Origin: JBBQFI01 sp038321775
Lineage (GTDB): Bacteria > Verrucomicrobiota > Verrucomicrobiia > Chthoniobacterales > UBA10450
Direction of reading: 5' to 3'
NCBI GenBank assembly: GCA_038321775.1
Contig: JBBQFI010000005.1
Location: forward strand, 124,001 to 188,000
DNA: 64,000 nucleotides
In this document: positions 16,948 through 24,647 of the stretch, in pieces
How the letters are laid out: each line of letters opens with the position of its first letter
Numbering within the stretch: position 1 is the first letter of the stretch
The notes under the pieces: model-generated
Seen by the model: the letters and a program-made list of their open reading frames with translations, nothing else
What the model was told of the DNA's origin: nothing
Database searches by the model: none
Made by a program: the position numbers and the translations under genes

Positions 16948-17868
16948 ATGCGACTGAAGGCGCTTACGAGCCGCGGGCTGTTGCTTCTGGGGAGCGCACG
17001 CACCTCGCGTGCTGGCGACGGCGCCCTCGCTGTCGCGAACTTTCCCTTCCCGCCACGTCGGAAGAAAAGATTTCGGCGAGGCACCGAAATCGGCACGCGA
17101 CGGCGCGGGCGCTCCCCAGAAATCCTGCTTGGAATTGCGCTTGTATTTTTTGCGCTGAATGCATTTGCGGCAGAAACCATTCCGCCAAAGCCGGCTGGTT
17201 ATTTCAACGATTATGCGGGCGTCGTTCCAAAAGAAGTCGCGTTACAGTTAAACGAGAAGCTCGCGCAATTCGAACGCGAGACTTCGAATCAAATTCTTGT
17301 GGTGGTATGGTCGAATTTTCCATCGGCCAGTTCCATTGAGGATTTCACGCAGCGGACGTTCCAGGCCTGGACGGTTGGAGAAAAGGGCACGAACAACGGC
17401 GCGGTTTTGTTCGTGTTTGTGAGCGATCACAAAATGCGAATTCAAACTGGATACGGTTTGGAAGGAGCGCTGCCGGATGCGACCTGCTTCGACATTATTC
17501 AAAACGTCATCGCGCCACATTTTAAACAAGGCGACTACGCCAGCGGTTTGAGTGCGGGAATTGACGCGATGATGCAGGCGGTTCGCGGGGAATATAAGGG
17601 GACGGGAAAAACAGTAAGAGAAGGTCAGGGAAATAGCGGGAACGGGAGCGCGTTTCCATTCATCATCATTTTTATCATCGTGATGATCGCGATCGCTCGG
17701 GCATCGCGCCGGCGTGGTCGCGGATTCAGCGGGCGCGGGCCGTTCATTGGTCCATTCATCGGCGGTTGGGGTGGTGGCGGTGGAGGAGGAAGTTCCGGTG
17801 GCGGATTTAGTGGATTTAGCGGCGGCGGAGGTTTCAGCGGTGGCGGCGGCGCAAGCGGAGGTTGGTGA
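16948..17868 (+). CDS. TPM-domain (YgcG-like) membrane protein with an inserted repeat
   Basis: The TPM domain begins at PAGYFNDYAGVVPKEVALQLNEKLAQFE and runs to ASGLSAGIDAMMQAV. A transmembrane segment follows (FPFIIIFIIVMIAIA), then a very Gly/Ser-rich tail. The N-terminus is odd: MRLKALTSRGLLLLG is followed by a basic stretch of 43 codons coming entirely from an inverted-repeat element (16989-17117), and then by a second hydrophobic signal-like segment (EILLGIALVFFALNAFA). The element therefore seems to split an original signal peptide in frame. Whether the product is still exported is uncertain. It is paired with lemA. Confidence 0.85.
   Translation: MRLKALTSRGLLLLGSARTSRAGDGALAVANFPFPPRRKKRFRRGTEIGTRRRGRSPEILLGIALVFFALNAFAAETIPPKPAGYFNDYAGVVPKEVALQLNEKLAQFERETSNQILVVVWSNFPSASSIEDFTQRTFQAWTVGEKGTNNGAVLFVFVSDHKMRIQTGYGLEGALPDATCFDIIQNVIAPHFKQGDYASGLSAGIDAMMQAVRGEYKGTGKTVREGQGNSGNGSAFPFIIIFIIVMIAIARASRRRGRGFSGRGPFIGPFIGGWGGGGGGGSSGGGFSGFSGGGGFSGGGGASGGW
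16989..17117. repeat. Palindromic MITE/REP-like element, copy A
   Basis: The element is 129 bases with perfect 9-base ends, GGGGAGCGC (16989-16997) and GCGCTCCCC (17109-17117). Its left half (AGCGCACGC, CTCGCGTG, GGCGACGGCG, CGCGAACTTTC) resembles the element at 31104-31239, with the same order and spacing. It lies inside the 5' coding region of the TPM gene and keeps the frame. Confidence 0.75.
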
Positions 17869-17900
17869 TTACTCGTTAGGCAACGAGCCAACCGTCGCCT

Positions 17901-18431
17901 TTACAGACCCACCGGATGACGCGCGACGAAACCGCGCGGTTTGCGATAAGTCACTCGCCAGCGCGGCGCCCAATGGCGATTTGCCCTCAGTTCATTCCAT
18001 TCCGTCGTATCCAAACGCAGGCCGGCGATGACGGCGAAAGCGTGGCCATTGCGCGCGTAAATCGTGATCCATTTCCCTGGTCCTCTGGCTCCATACGAGC
18101 GGAATTCATTCGAACTGATCGGAGATCGTACCAAACCCGCGGCGCCCAATGCGTAGGAGATTGTACCGGAACAATCGTAACTCCGATCAAAAAACGAGCG
18201 ATGACCTCCTCCGTAACGGTAGGGCTTATGACGAAGGTCGTTCGCCGCCCAGATCGCTCGCCTTACCGGCAGCGGCGCATCAAGCGGCGCCGAAGCAACG
18301 CCGAATCGCAAGGTTGCCTTGGATCCGGAAACGACCGGGCCGGCGGAAGGAAACGTATCGGCATAACGAGCGGAGGCGACGGGTCCGCTCAACATGATTA
18401 GGAACAAAACTCTAAAATAACAATGGCTCAT
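17901..18431 (-). CDS. Secreted NlpC/P60-like peptidase
   Basis: The product is 176 residues with a signal peptide (FRVLFLIMLSGPVASA). The NlpC/P60-like core follows: KPYRYGGGHRSFFDRSYDCSGTISYAL contains the catalytic Cys (near residue 89), and the His lies in ARNGHAFAVIAG (near 131). This type hydrolyses peptide stems of peptidoglycan or related amide bonds. It is short but has both core catalytic segments. It is on the opposite strand from the flanking TPM genes. Confidence 0.78.
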   Translation of the reverse strand: MSHCYFRVLFLIMLSGPVASARYADTFPSAGPVVSGSKATLRFGVASAPLDAPLPVRRAIWAANDLRHKPYRYGGGHRSFFDRSYDCSGTISYALGAAGLVRSPISSNEFRSYGARGPGKWITIYARNGHAFAVIAGLRLDTTEWNELRANRHWAPRWRVTYRKPRGFVARHPVGL

Positions 18432-18561
18432 GTGAGATGCGGTTCCCGTTAGGCGGATAACAAACGGCGAAACAGCGCGCTGAACGCACGCAGCGTTGCC
18501 TTCACTATGTTCGGAACTTTCGTCAATACAAAACTTTCCGGAGGTGGCATTGTATTCGTCG

Positions 18562-18999
18562 ATGCGAGCGCGTGAATTTCTGGATAAACTCGATCACGAT
18601 CGGATCGTCGGTGCGATCCGCGAAGCTGAAGATAAAACTTCCGGGCAGATTCGCGTTTTCGTTCAACGCGGACACTTGAGAGGTGATGCGCTGCCCGCGG
18701 CACAAAAGCAATTTCGCAATTTAGGAATGCAGAAAACGGAGGAACGCAATGCCGTGCTCGTTTTCGTCGCACCGCGCGCGCGTAAGTTTGCCGTCATCGG
18801 GGATGAGGGCGTTCACGAAAAATGCGGTGAAGAATATTGGCAGCGCCTGATCGAATCGATGCGTCCGCATTTTCGAAAGGAAGATTTCACACAGGCGCTG
18901 GTCGAAGCGATCGCGGGAACAGGGGAGTTATTGGCGCAACATTTTCCAAAGCGCGAGGACGGCAAAAACGAACTCCCGGATGACATTATCGAGAGCTAG
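18562..18999 (+). CDS. Short TPM-domain protein
   Basis: This is a 145-residue TPM-type domain without obvious membrane anchor. It contains DRIVGAIREAEDKTSGQIRVFVQRG, RNAVLVFVAPRARKFAVIGDEGVHEKCG and YWQRLIESMRPHFRKEDFTQALVEAIAGTGELL. ATG 18562 begins MRAREFLDKLD, and the 22 upstream in-frame codons look non-coding. It resembles the second TPM protein often found with lemA and ygcG, so the three may act together at the envelope (inference). Confidence 0.82.
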   Translation: MRAREFLDKLDHDRIVGAIREAEDKTSGQIRVFVQRGHLRGDALPAAQKQFRNLGMQKTEERNAVLVFVAPRARKFAVIGDEGVHEKCGEEYWQRLIESMRPHFRKEDFTQALVEAIAGTGELLAQHFPKREDGKNELPDDIIES

Positions 19000-19214
19000 C
19001 CGGCGCAAAATCTATTCTTGCAAATCGAGCGATCTGGTGTTGATTCCACGTCCCGCAGCGAGTTTTTAAAGTTGCGCCGTTGGTCCCTGGGTTTGCATCG
19101 CTTGATGCCTAACCACACTCGCCAGGGGGAACCCGGCTATTAGGAGATTTCGGATTTGGAGCTCAGATCGGTTCGTTAGTTCCCGTTTTTGCATTCCAAT
19201 TCCATTTTTAGAAA

Positions 19215-20258
19215 ATGCCAATCCGTTACGGTCGTTTCGAAATGCCCAAAACGCTCTCAAAAGACGAGAGCACAGCCACTGATACCTACGCCAAGTTCAC
19301 TGCCGAGCCGTTTGAAGCCGGTTATGGACACACGGTCGGAAATTCGCTTCGTCGCGTGTTGCTTTCGTCGCTTGAAGGCGCGGCCATCACCGCGGTCAAG
19401 ATCACCGGCGCTCAACATGAGTTCGCCACTTTGCCCGGAGTGGTCGAAGACGTAACCGATATCGTCTTGAATCTGAAGCGGGTGAAATTCAAAGCTGCCG
19501 ATCACGAAGCACGCAAGCTCGCGCTTTCCATCAATAAGGAAGGTGAAGTTACCGCCGGCGACATTCAGGTCGTGCAAGGTTACGAAGTGCTCAATCCGAA
19601 ACAGGTGATTTGCACGCTCGATAAAAAACATAAGTTCGACGCCGAACTTGAAGTGCGCGTCGGTCGCGGTTTTGCCACGGGCGAAGAAAACAAACGCGCC
19701 GATCAACCGATTGGCCTGATCCCGATCGATTCCATTTTTTCCCCGGTTACGCGAGTGAAGTATGCGGTAGAAAACACCCGCGTCGGTCAGCGCACCGATT
19801 ACGATAAACTCATCCTCGAAGTCTGGACCGATGGCCGGTTAACTCCGGACGACGCGCTATTGCAATCGTCCGCCATTTTGCGTCACCACCTCGATGTCTT
19901 CGTTAACTTCAACGAAGATGTCATTGAATTCGACGAAACGCCTGCGGGCGTGAGCGAGGAAAACATGAAGCTGAAGAAGCTTCTCAATATGAGCGTGAAC
20001 GAAATCGAGCTCAGCGTGCGTGCGGCGAATTGCTTGAACAACGCCAATATCACCTCGGTCGGTCAGCTCGCTCAGAAAACCGAAGCCGAGATGCTCAAGT
20101 ATCGTAACTTCGGCAAAAAATCGCTCAACGAGATCAAAGACAAACTACAGCAGTTGAATCTGGGTCTGGGGATGAAATTCGATCCAGGTCTGGTGGAAAC
20201 TCCAGGTGCCGGGACTGAGGGTGCCGGCGTCAATGGTGCGGCCGCTGGGCCGGAATAA
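19215..20258 (+). CDS. rpoA: DNA-directed RNA polymerase subunit alpha
   Basis: The 347-residue alpha subunit has its N-terminal assembly domain starting YAKFTAEPFEAGYGHTVGNSLRRVLLSSLEGAAI and its C-terminal DNA/activator-binding domain in the segment SVRAANCLNNANITSVGQL through YRNFGKKSLNEIKDKL. It is followed by rplQ (35-base gap), as usual. rpsD/rpsK are absent upstream: instead there is a 215-base non-coding gap after a TPM gene, so it may have its own promoter, although I could not pick a clear one. A TCGTTAGGC motif follows the stop directly. Confidence 0.98.
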   Translation: MPIRYGRFEMPKTLSKDESTATDTYAKFTAEPFEAGYGHTVGNSLRRVLLSSLEGAAITAVKITGAQHEFATLPGVVEDVTDIVLNLKRVKFKAADHEARKLALSINKEGEVTAGDIQVVQGYEVLNPKQVICTLDKKHKFDAELEVRVGRGFATGEENKRADQPIGLIPIDSIFSPVTRVKYAVENTRVGQRTDYDKLILEVWTDGRLTPDDALLQSSAILRHHLDVFVNFNEDVIEFDETPAGVSEENMKLKKLLNMSVNEIELSVRAANCLNNANITSVGQLAQKTEAEMLKYRNFGKKSLNEIKDKLQQLNLGLGMKFDPGLVETPGAGTEGAGVNGAAAGPE

Positions 20259-20293
20259 CTCGTTAGGCAAGGTAGCGCGCGGAGAATCAAGCC

Positions 20294-20779
20294 ATGAGAC
20301 ATCAAAAGAAAACTATCAAACTGGGACTCACGGCCGCGCATCGCAAGGCGTTGCTCGCCAATCAGGTTTGCAGTTTGATCGAACATCAGCGCATCAAAAC
20401 CACGCTGGCGAAAGCCAAAGCGGTACGTCCGCTCGCAGAGAAGATGGTCACGCTCGGTAAAAAGAATTCGCTGCACGCCCGTCGCACCGCGCTTGCAGTT
20501 CTCCGCCAGAAAAATGCTGTGCAGAAACTTTTTGCCGACATCGCACCACGTTGCGCTGAGCGCAAGGGTGGTTACACGCGCATCGTCAAACTCGGCCAGC
20601 GCAAAAGCGACTCGGCCAGCGTCGCCTTCATCGAGTGGGTCGACGCGCCCGTGGTAGTCGAGGAAATTCCAACAGAACCGACTGACAAAAAACGCAAGGA
20701 CGCAAAAGACCCAGCGACGACGCCTGAGCCGAAATCACCGCGTAAGTCAAAGAAGAGCGACGAGCCGGACAGATCGTAA
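20294..20779 (+). CDS. rplQ: 50S ribosomal protein L17
   Basis: The N-terminal 115 residues carry the L17 signature (MRHQKKTIKLGLTAAHRKAL, LANQVCSLIEHQRIKTTLAKAKAV, GGYTRIVKLGQRKSDSASVAFIEWVD). The protein is 161 residues, about 40 longer than most L17. The extra C-terminal tail is Lys/Pro/Asp-rich and probably disordered. It is co-oriented with rpoA. A TCGTTAGGC motif overlaps the bases directly after the stop. Confidence 0.97.
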   Translation: MRHQKKTIKLGLTAAHRKALLANQVCSLIEHQRIKTTLAKAKAVRPLAEKMVTLGKKNSLHARRTALAVLRQKNAVQKLFADIAPRCAERKGGYTRIVKLGQRKSDSASVAFIEWVDAPVVVEEIPTEPTDKKRKDAKDPATTPEPKSPRKSKKSDEPDRS

Positions 20780-20803
20780 CTCGTTAGGCGGTTTATTGCT
20801 CGT

Positions 20804-20873
20804 CGGGAAGGTGTCCCGAAAGTGGAACGTTTGGTTCCCAATCGCGAAACGACATTCTTGTTGTAACGGGACA
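20804..20873 (+). other. Structured intergenic segment (hairpins) after rplQ
   Basis: Two small perfect hairpins follow one another: CGGGA/TCCCG (20804-20818) and GGAAC/GTTCC (20824-20838). Alternatively, TGTCCCG (20812-20818) can pair with CGGGACA (20867-20873) and enclose the second hairpin. This may be the rplQ terminator/processing region or a leader for the next small gene. There is no U-run, so a standard terminator is unlikely. Confidence 0.3.
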
Positions 20874-20926
20874 GCCTCCCCTTCTAAGCGGTCTTTCCCG
20901 AGCGGCTTATGACTTTGAGCGACCCT

Positions 20927-20943
20927 TTGGCATGACGGGTGCA
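20927..20943 (+). promoter_or_regulatory. Sigma-54-like promoter sequence
   Basis: TTGGCATGACGGGTGCA has the GG and GC dinucleotides of the -24/-12 elements exactly 10 bases apart and matches most of the RpoN consensus. It lies just upstream of a small membrane-protein gene. The implied leader to ATG 20959 would be very short, which weakens the call unless translation starts at ATG 20974. Confidence 0.3.
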
Positions 20944-20958
20944 TATACACAATCCGCT

Positions 20959-21225
20959 ATGAACACTACTTGCATGAATCCGGCAGTTTTCGAAGACGAG
21001 AATCTCGCCGAAGAAACCGTTGTCCATGAGTCAACCTACGCGATGCTGGTGCGATCCGAAGAAAAGGCACGCTCAGTTCTCGAGACGGTGCTTTGCGTTC
21101 TGTGCGCCTTGAGCGCGATCGTTGCTATCTGGCAGTTCGCACATCAACCAATCAGGTTGCCGCTGAATTCAGTGGTAACGGCTGAGGCAGCTCCGCTGAC
21201 GATGACCGTTCCCTGCCGCGTCTAG
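20959..21225 (+). CDS. Small single-span membrane protein, unknown
   Basis: The product is about 88 residues from ATG 20959 (ATG 20932 and ATG 20974 are in frame). An acidic N-terminal half (NPAVFEDENLAEETVVHE) is followed by a single transmembrane helix (VLETVLCVLCALSAIVAIWQFA) and a short extracytoplasmic tail. No family is recognised. It stands alone between rplQ and a convergent phosphoesterase gene, preceded by a possible sigma-54 site and structured RNA. Confidence 0.55.
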   Translation: MNTTCMNPAVFEDENLAEETVVHESTYAMLVRSEEKARSVLETVLCVLCALSAIVAIWQFAHQPIRLPLNSVVTAEAAPLTMTVPCRV

Positions 21226-21254
21226 GACAGACAGCTAACTCGTTAGGCACCCAG

Positions 21255-21725
21255 TCACCGAAGTTTTGCGAGCGTCCAGGCTAAGGCCTTGCCCTCGGAG
21301 ATTTCAAGAAAGGCCACACTCGCAGGAGCGCCACGGTTTGGCCGCGTAACGCAACCGGGATTGAGGAAACGGACACCGCTAACGATTTCGTTGCGAGGCA
21401 CGTGGGTATGACCGTGCAGCACGACGTCGCACTCGTTAGGCAGCGAATCTGGCGGAACGTGCTGGAGCCGGAACCGTACGTCGCACCGGACGAGATCGAC
21501 AACTATCGGCCAGGTTGAATTACTGTCGCAATTCCCCCTAACGAGTATTAACGGAGGACCGATTGCACGAAGTTCGTCGAGAATACTCTCGCTACAAACG
21601 TCGCCGAGGTGCCACATTTCGTCCGCGCCATCGGCCAGAGTTATGATATTTGGCGGCAGCCGATCGTGTGTGTCGGCCAAAACAAAAATACGCAGCGCAC
21701 GTTTCGAAGCGCTTTTCTCGTTCAT
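21255..21725 (-). CDS. Metallophosphoesterase of the YfcE/MJ0936 type
   Basis: The product is 156 residues, the length of small single-domain calcineurin-like phosphodiesterases. Metal ligands are seen in order: LADTHD, WHLGDV, VRGNCD and HGHTHVP, with a final LNPGC segment typical of the YfcE family. Members hydrolyse phosphodiesters such as bis-pNPP in vitro; the natural substrate is unclear. It overlaps two TCGTTAGGC-family motifs and is convergent with the small membrane gene. Confidence 0.9.
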   Translation of the reverse strand: MNEKSASKRALRIFVLADTHDRLPPNIITLADGADEMWHLGDVCSESILDELRAIGPPLILVRGNCDSNSTWPIVVDLVRCDVRFRLQHVPPDSLPNECDVVLHGHTHVPRNEIVSGVRFLNPGCVTRPNRGAPASVAFLEISEGKALAWTLAKLR

Positions 21726-21849
21726 ATCTATCGTAGAATCGAGACAGCTCTCTTACTTTGTCCAGCGATTAGTCTCCGCACTTCGATCACTTTAAGGTGT
21801 CCTATAATTCCCTCCATTGCTTCTTGAGCGTTGGAGACTACGTTAGGCG

Positions 21850-23067
21850 GTGTCATTCAAGGATTTCGGCCTTTCGCCAGAAGTCGTCCGAGGTACCCAG
21901 GCCATGGGGTTTGCCGAGCCGACTCCTATTCAACTCCGCGCTTTCCCGATCGTTCTCGCGGGTAAGGATTTAATCGGCACCGCGCAAACCGGCACTGGTA
22001 AAACAGCCGCTTTCGCTCTCCCCATTCTCACGACCCTGGGCAGTCACGGCGATTTTCGTTGCCTCGTGCTGGAACCAACACGTGAGCTGGCCGCGCAAGT
22101 GGAAACCGCGTTCCGTGATTACGGACGCTTTACAGATCTTCGTGTCTCGGTTGTGCACGGTGGCGTCGGTTACGGCAAACAACGTGAGGAAGCGGCGCGT
22201 GGCGTAGACGTCGTGGCCGCAACACCAGGCCGATTACTCGATCATCTCGAGCAAGGCACAATGACTTTGCGAAGCGTTAACATCCTTGTGCTCGATGAGG
22301 TCGATCGCATGCTCGACATGGGTTTTCTTCCGGACGTTCGGCGGATCGTCGAACAAATATCAACCGACCGCCAAACTTTGCTTTTCTCCGCCACCTTGCC
22401 CCCGGAAATCGAACGTCTGGCCGCGTGGGTTTTGCGCGAGCCGGAAATCGTCGAAATCGGCGCACGCCGTTCTCCGGCGGAAACAGTGACGCACGCCGTT
22501 TATCCGGTGGCGGGCGAACAGAAGTTCGATCTTCTCATGGCCTTGCTCGAACGCACTAATTTCGATAGCGCCCTCATTTTTTCACGGACAAAACATGGCG
22601 CCGACCGCATTGCGCATAAATTGAAAACCGGCAAACATTCCGTGGCGGTTTTGCATTCCAATCGCACACAGCGCGAGCGCGTGGAAGCCCTCGAAGGTTT
22701 CAAAAGCGGCAAATATGAAATCATGGTCGCGACTGACATCGCCGCGCGCGGGATTGACATCGCCGGCGTCAGTCACGTGATCAACTACGACGTGCCGGAG
22801 CATCCGGAAGATTACGTCCATCGCATCGGCCGGACGGGGCGAGCGCAAAACGTCGGTGATGCCTTTACCCTCATGAACGGCGAAGAGCTCGCTTCGTTGC
22901 ACGCGATCGAGCGCTTTATCGGCCAGAAAATTCCACGCCTGAAACTCGAAGGCTTTTCATATCTTTATACAGCGCTCTTCGAACCGGAATCGAGTTCGGG
23001 TGGGAAGCGCAGTATCGGCGGAGGTCGCACGCATCGCGGCTATTCCTTTGGGCGCCGTCGTCGTTAG
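21850..23067 (+). CDS. DEAD-box-type ATP-dependent RNA helicase
   Basis: The product is 405 residues with the full helicase core: Q motif (SFKDFGLSPEVVRGTQAMGFAEPTPIQ), Walker A AQTGTGKT, motif II as DEVD instead of DEAD, SAT in LFSATLP, and motif VI HRIGRTGR. The basic C-terminal tail (GGGRTHRGYSFGRRRR) probably binds RNA. The close match to RhlE-like helicases suggests a role in ribosome biogenesis or RNA decay. The GTG start at 21850 follows a CGTTAGGC motif by one base. Confidence 0.93.
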   Translation: MSFKDFGLSPEVVRGTQAMGFAEPTPIQLRAFPIVLAGKDLIGTAQTGTGKTAAFALPILTTLGSHGDFRCLVLEPTRELAAQVETAFRDYGRFTDLRVSVVHGGVGYGKQREEAARGVDVVAATPGRLLDHLEQGTMTLRSVNILVLDEVDRMLDMGFLPDVRRIVEQISTDRQTLLFSATLPPEIERLAAWVLREPEIVEIGARRSPAETVTHAVYPVAGEQKFDLLMALLERTNFDSALIFSRTKHGADRIAHKLKTGKHSVAVLHSNRTQRERVEALEGFKSGKYEIMVATDIAARGIDIAGVSHVINYDVPEHPEDYVHRIGRTGRAQNVGDAFTLMNGEELASLHAIERFIGQKIPRLKLEGFSYLYTALFEPESSSGGKRSIGGGRTHRGYSFGRRRR

Positions 23068-23190
23068 CGGCTAACGACCTTCAACCCACTCCGGCTTCTT
23101 TGTCTGGATGCGGCGCCAGCGTAGATTTCGCGTCTCAGGCTGGATGGGAAATTCCTTGCCGGCGCGCCAGAGAGAACGAGTTTCTAATTC

Positions 23191-24057
23191 ATGACGACAA
23201 ACCTCACGCAATACGCGCACCCGGAGGCGCTAGTGGAAACCGACTGGCTTGAGCAGCATCTGAAAGACGAAGGGATCCGGATCGTCGAATCGAACGAAGA
23301 CATTTTGCTCTACGGCACTGGGCATATTCCTGGGGCGGTCCATATCGATTGGCGCACCGATCTGCAGGACGCGGTAATCCGCGATTATATTAAGCCAGAG
23401 AATTTCGCCGAACTTTGCAGCCGTAATGGCATTACACCGGACACGACATGCATTTTTTACGGCGACAAGGCGAACTGGTGGGCGTGCTACGCGCTCTGGG
23501 CATTTCGCTTATTCGGGCACGAAAAAGTGAAAATCTTGAACGGCGGCCGTGATAAATGGAAAGCGGAAAACCGCCCGATGACCCGCGATGTTCCAAAATA
23601 CGCGACAAGCAATTACCCTGTACCGAAGAAGCGCTACGACAAGGAAGTTCGCGCATTTGCTGATGAAGCTCTCGCGCAAAGCAAAGCCGGCAAACCGTTG
23701 ATCGACGTTCGTTCGCCCGGTGAATTCAAAGGTGAGGTCACGCACATGCCCGAATATCCGCAGGAAGGCGTGCTGCGCGGTGGTCACATTCCCGGTGCGA
23801 AAAGTGTGCCGTGGAAAACAGCCACGAAAGAGGACGCGACATTCAAGCCGGTGAATGAGCTCGCCGAGATTTATTTTAACCAATGCGGACTGAAACCCGG
23901 AACCGACACCGTAGTTTACTGCCGCATCGGAGAACGATCGAGCCATACATGGTTTGTTCTCACCTACCTGCTTGGATTGGATAACGTTCGTAACTACGAT
24001 GGGTCTTGGACGGAATGGGGCAACAAAGTCGGCGCACCGATCGAGCGATCTACCTAA
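23191..24057 (+). CDS. Two-domain rhodanese, thiosulfate/mercaptopyruvate sulfurtransferase
   Basis: The product is 288 residues with an inactive N-terminal rhodanese domain (about 10-130) and an active C-terminal one (about 165-285). The catalytic Cys lies in VYCRIGERSSHTWF, and the CRIGERS loop resembles thiosulfate-type CRxGxR loops. It transfers sulfane sulfur to thiophilic acceptors. The stop is fused to a CCTAACGA motif, and the SufE gene starts 3 bases later, so the two are almost certainly co-translated and may hand sulfur on to each other (inference). Confidence 0.92.
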   Translation: MTTNLTQYAHPEALVETDWLEQHLKDEGIRIVESNEDILLYGTGHIPGAVHIDWRTDLQDAVIRDYIKPENFAELCSRNGITPDTTCIFYGDKANWWACYALWAFRLFGHEKVKILNGGRDKWKAENRPMTRDVPKYATSNYPVPKKRYDKEVRAFADEALAQSKAGKPLIDVRSPGEFKGEVTHMPEYPQEGVLRGGHIPGAKSVPWKTATKEDATFKPVNELAEIYFNQCGLKPGTDTVVYCRIGERSSHTWFVLTYLLGLDNVRNYDGSWTEWGNKVGAPIERST

Positions 24058-24060
24058 CGA

Positions 24061-24516
24061 ATGTATCCGCCCAAGCTAGACAAAATCATCAACCTCTTTG
24101 AATCGCTGCCGGAAGACGAGCGGCGTGAAACGCTGGTCTCTTATTCCGACAACGCAAAAAAACAGGAACCACGCGTAGGCGAGAACTTCGATCTGGAGGA
24201 TGTGCGCAAGGACGAAGAATGTGCCGATACCGTCGGCGTCTATCTTCACGTTGATGAGGAAGGGAAAGCGCACATACGAATGACACTTGGTCCGGAGGTG
24301 CAAACCTTAACGCGGGCGATGACCGCTATTCTTTGCAAAGGCCTGGCTGGTGCGACTCCGCAGGAAATTCTCGATCTTCCAGCCGACTTCGTTACTCGCA
24401 TCGTCGGCTCCGAACTCGTGCGAGTCCGGAGCCAGACCACCTACTACGTACTGACGCGCATCAAAGGCATTTGCAAAGTCTACCTCGACAGGCAACGCAT
24501 GGCTCACGTCGCCTAA
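24061..24516 (+). CDS. sufE: SufE-family sulfur acceptor protein
   Basis: This 151-residue protein of the SufE fold normally takes persulfide sulfur from a SufS-type cysteine desulfurase. PPKLDKIINLFESLPEDERRETLV opens it. The reactive Cys aligns within DEECADTVGVYLHV: it keeps C-x3-V, but the usual preceding Gly (GC) is Glu. The ATPQEILDLPADFV block is typical of the C-terminal half. No cysteine desulfurase is nearby; the immediate partner is the rhodanese 3 bases upstream, which may be its sulfur donor here. Confidence 0.85.
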   Translation: MYPPKLDKIINLFESLPEDERRETLVSYSDNAKKQEPRVGENFDLEDVRKDEECADTVGVYLHVDEEGKAHIRMTLGPEVQTLTRAMTAILCKGLAGATPQEILDLPADFVTRIVGSELVRVRSQTTYYVLTRIKGICKVYLDRQRMAHVA

Positions 24517-24647
24517 TGACTTTTGCTAGCGACGGTTCAATCGCACGCATAACCGCCGTCGCCGGGCAGCAAATGCCCGAACCCGGCGTGCTCTGGAAGT
24601 TTAACTCGTGACGTTCGAATTATTTCGACTACGCTCCCCGCTGCGCG

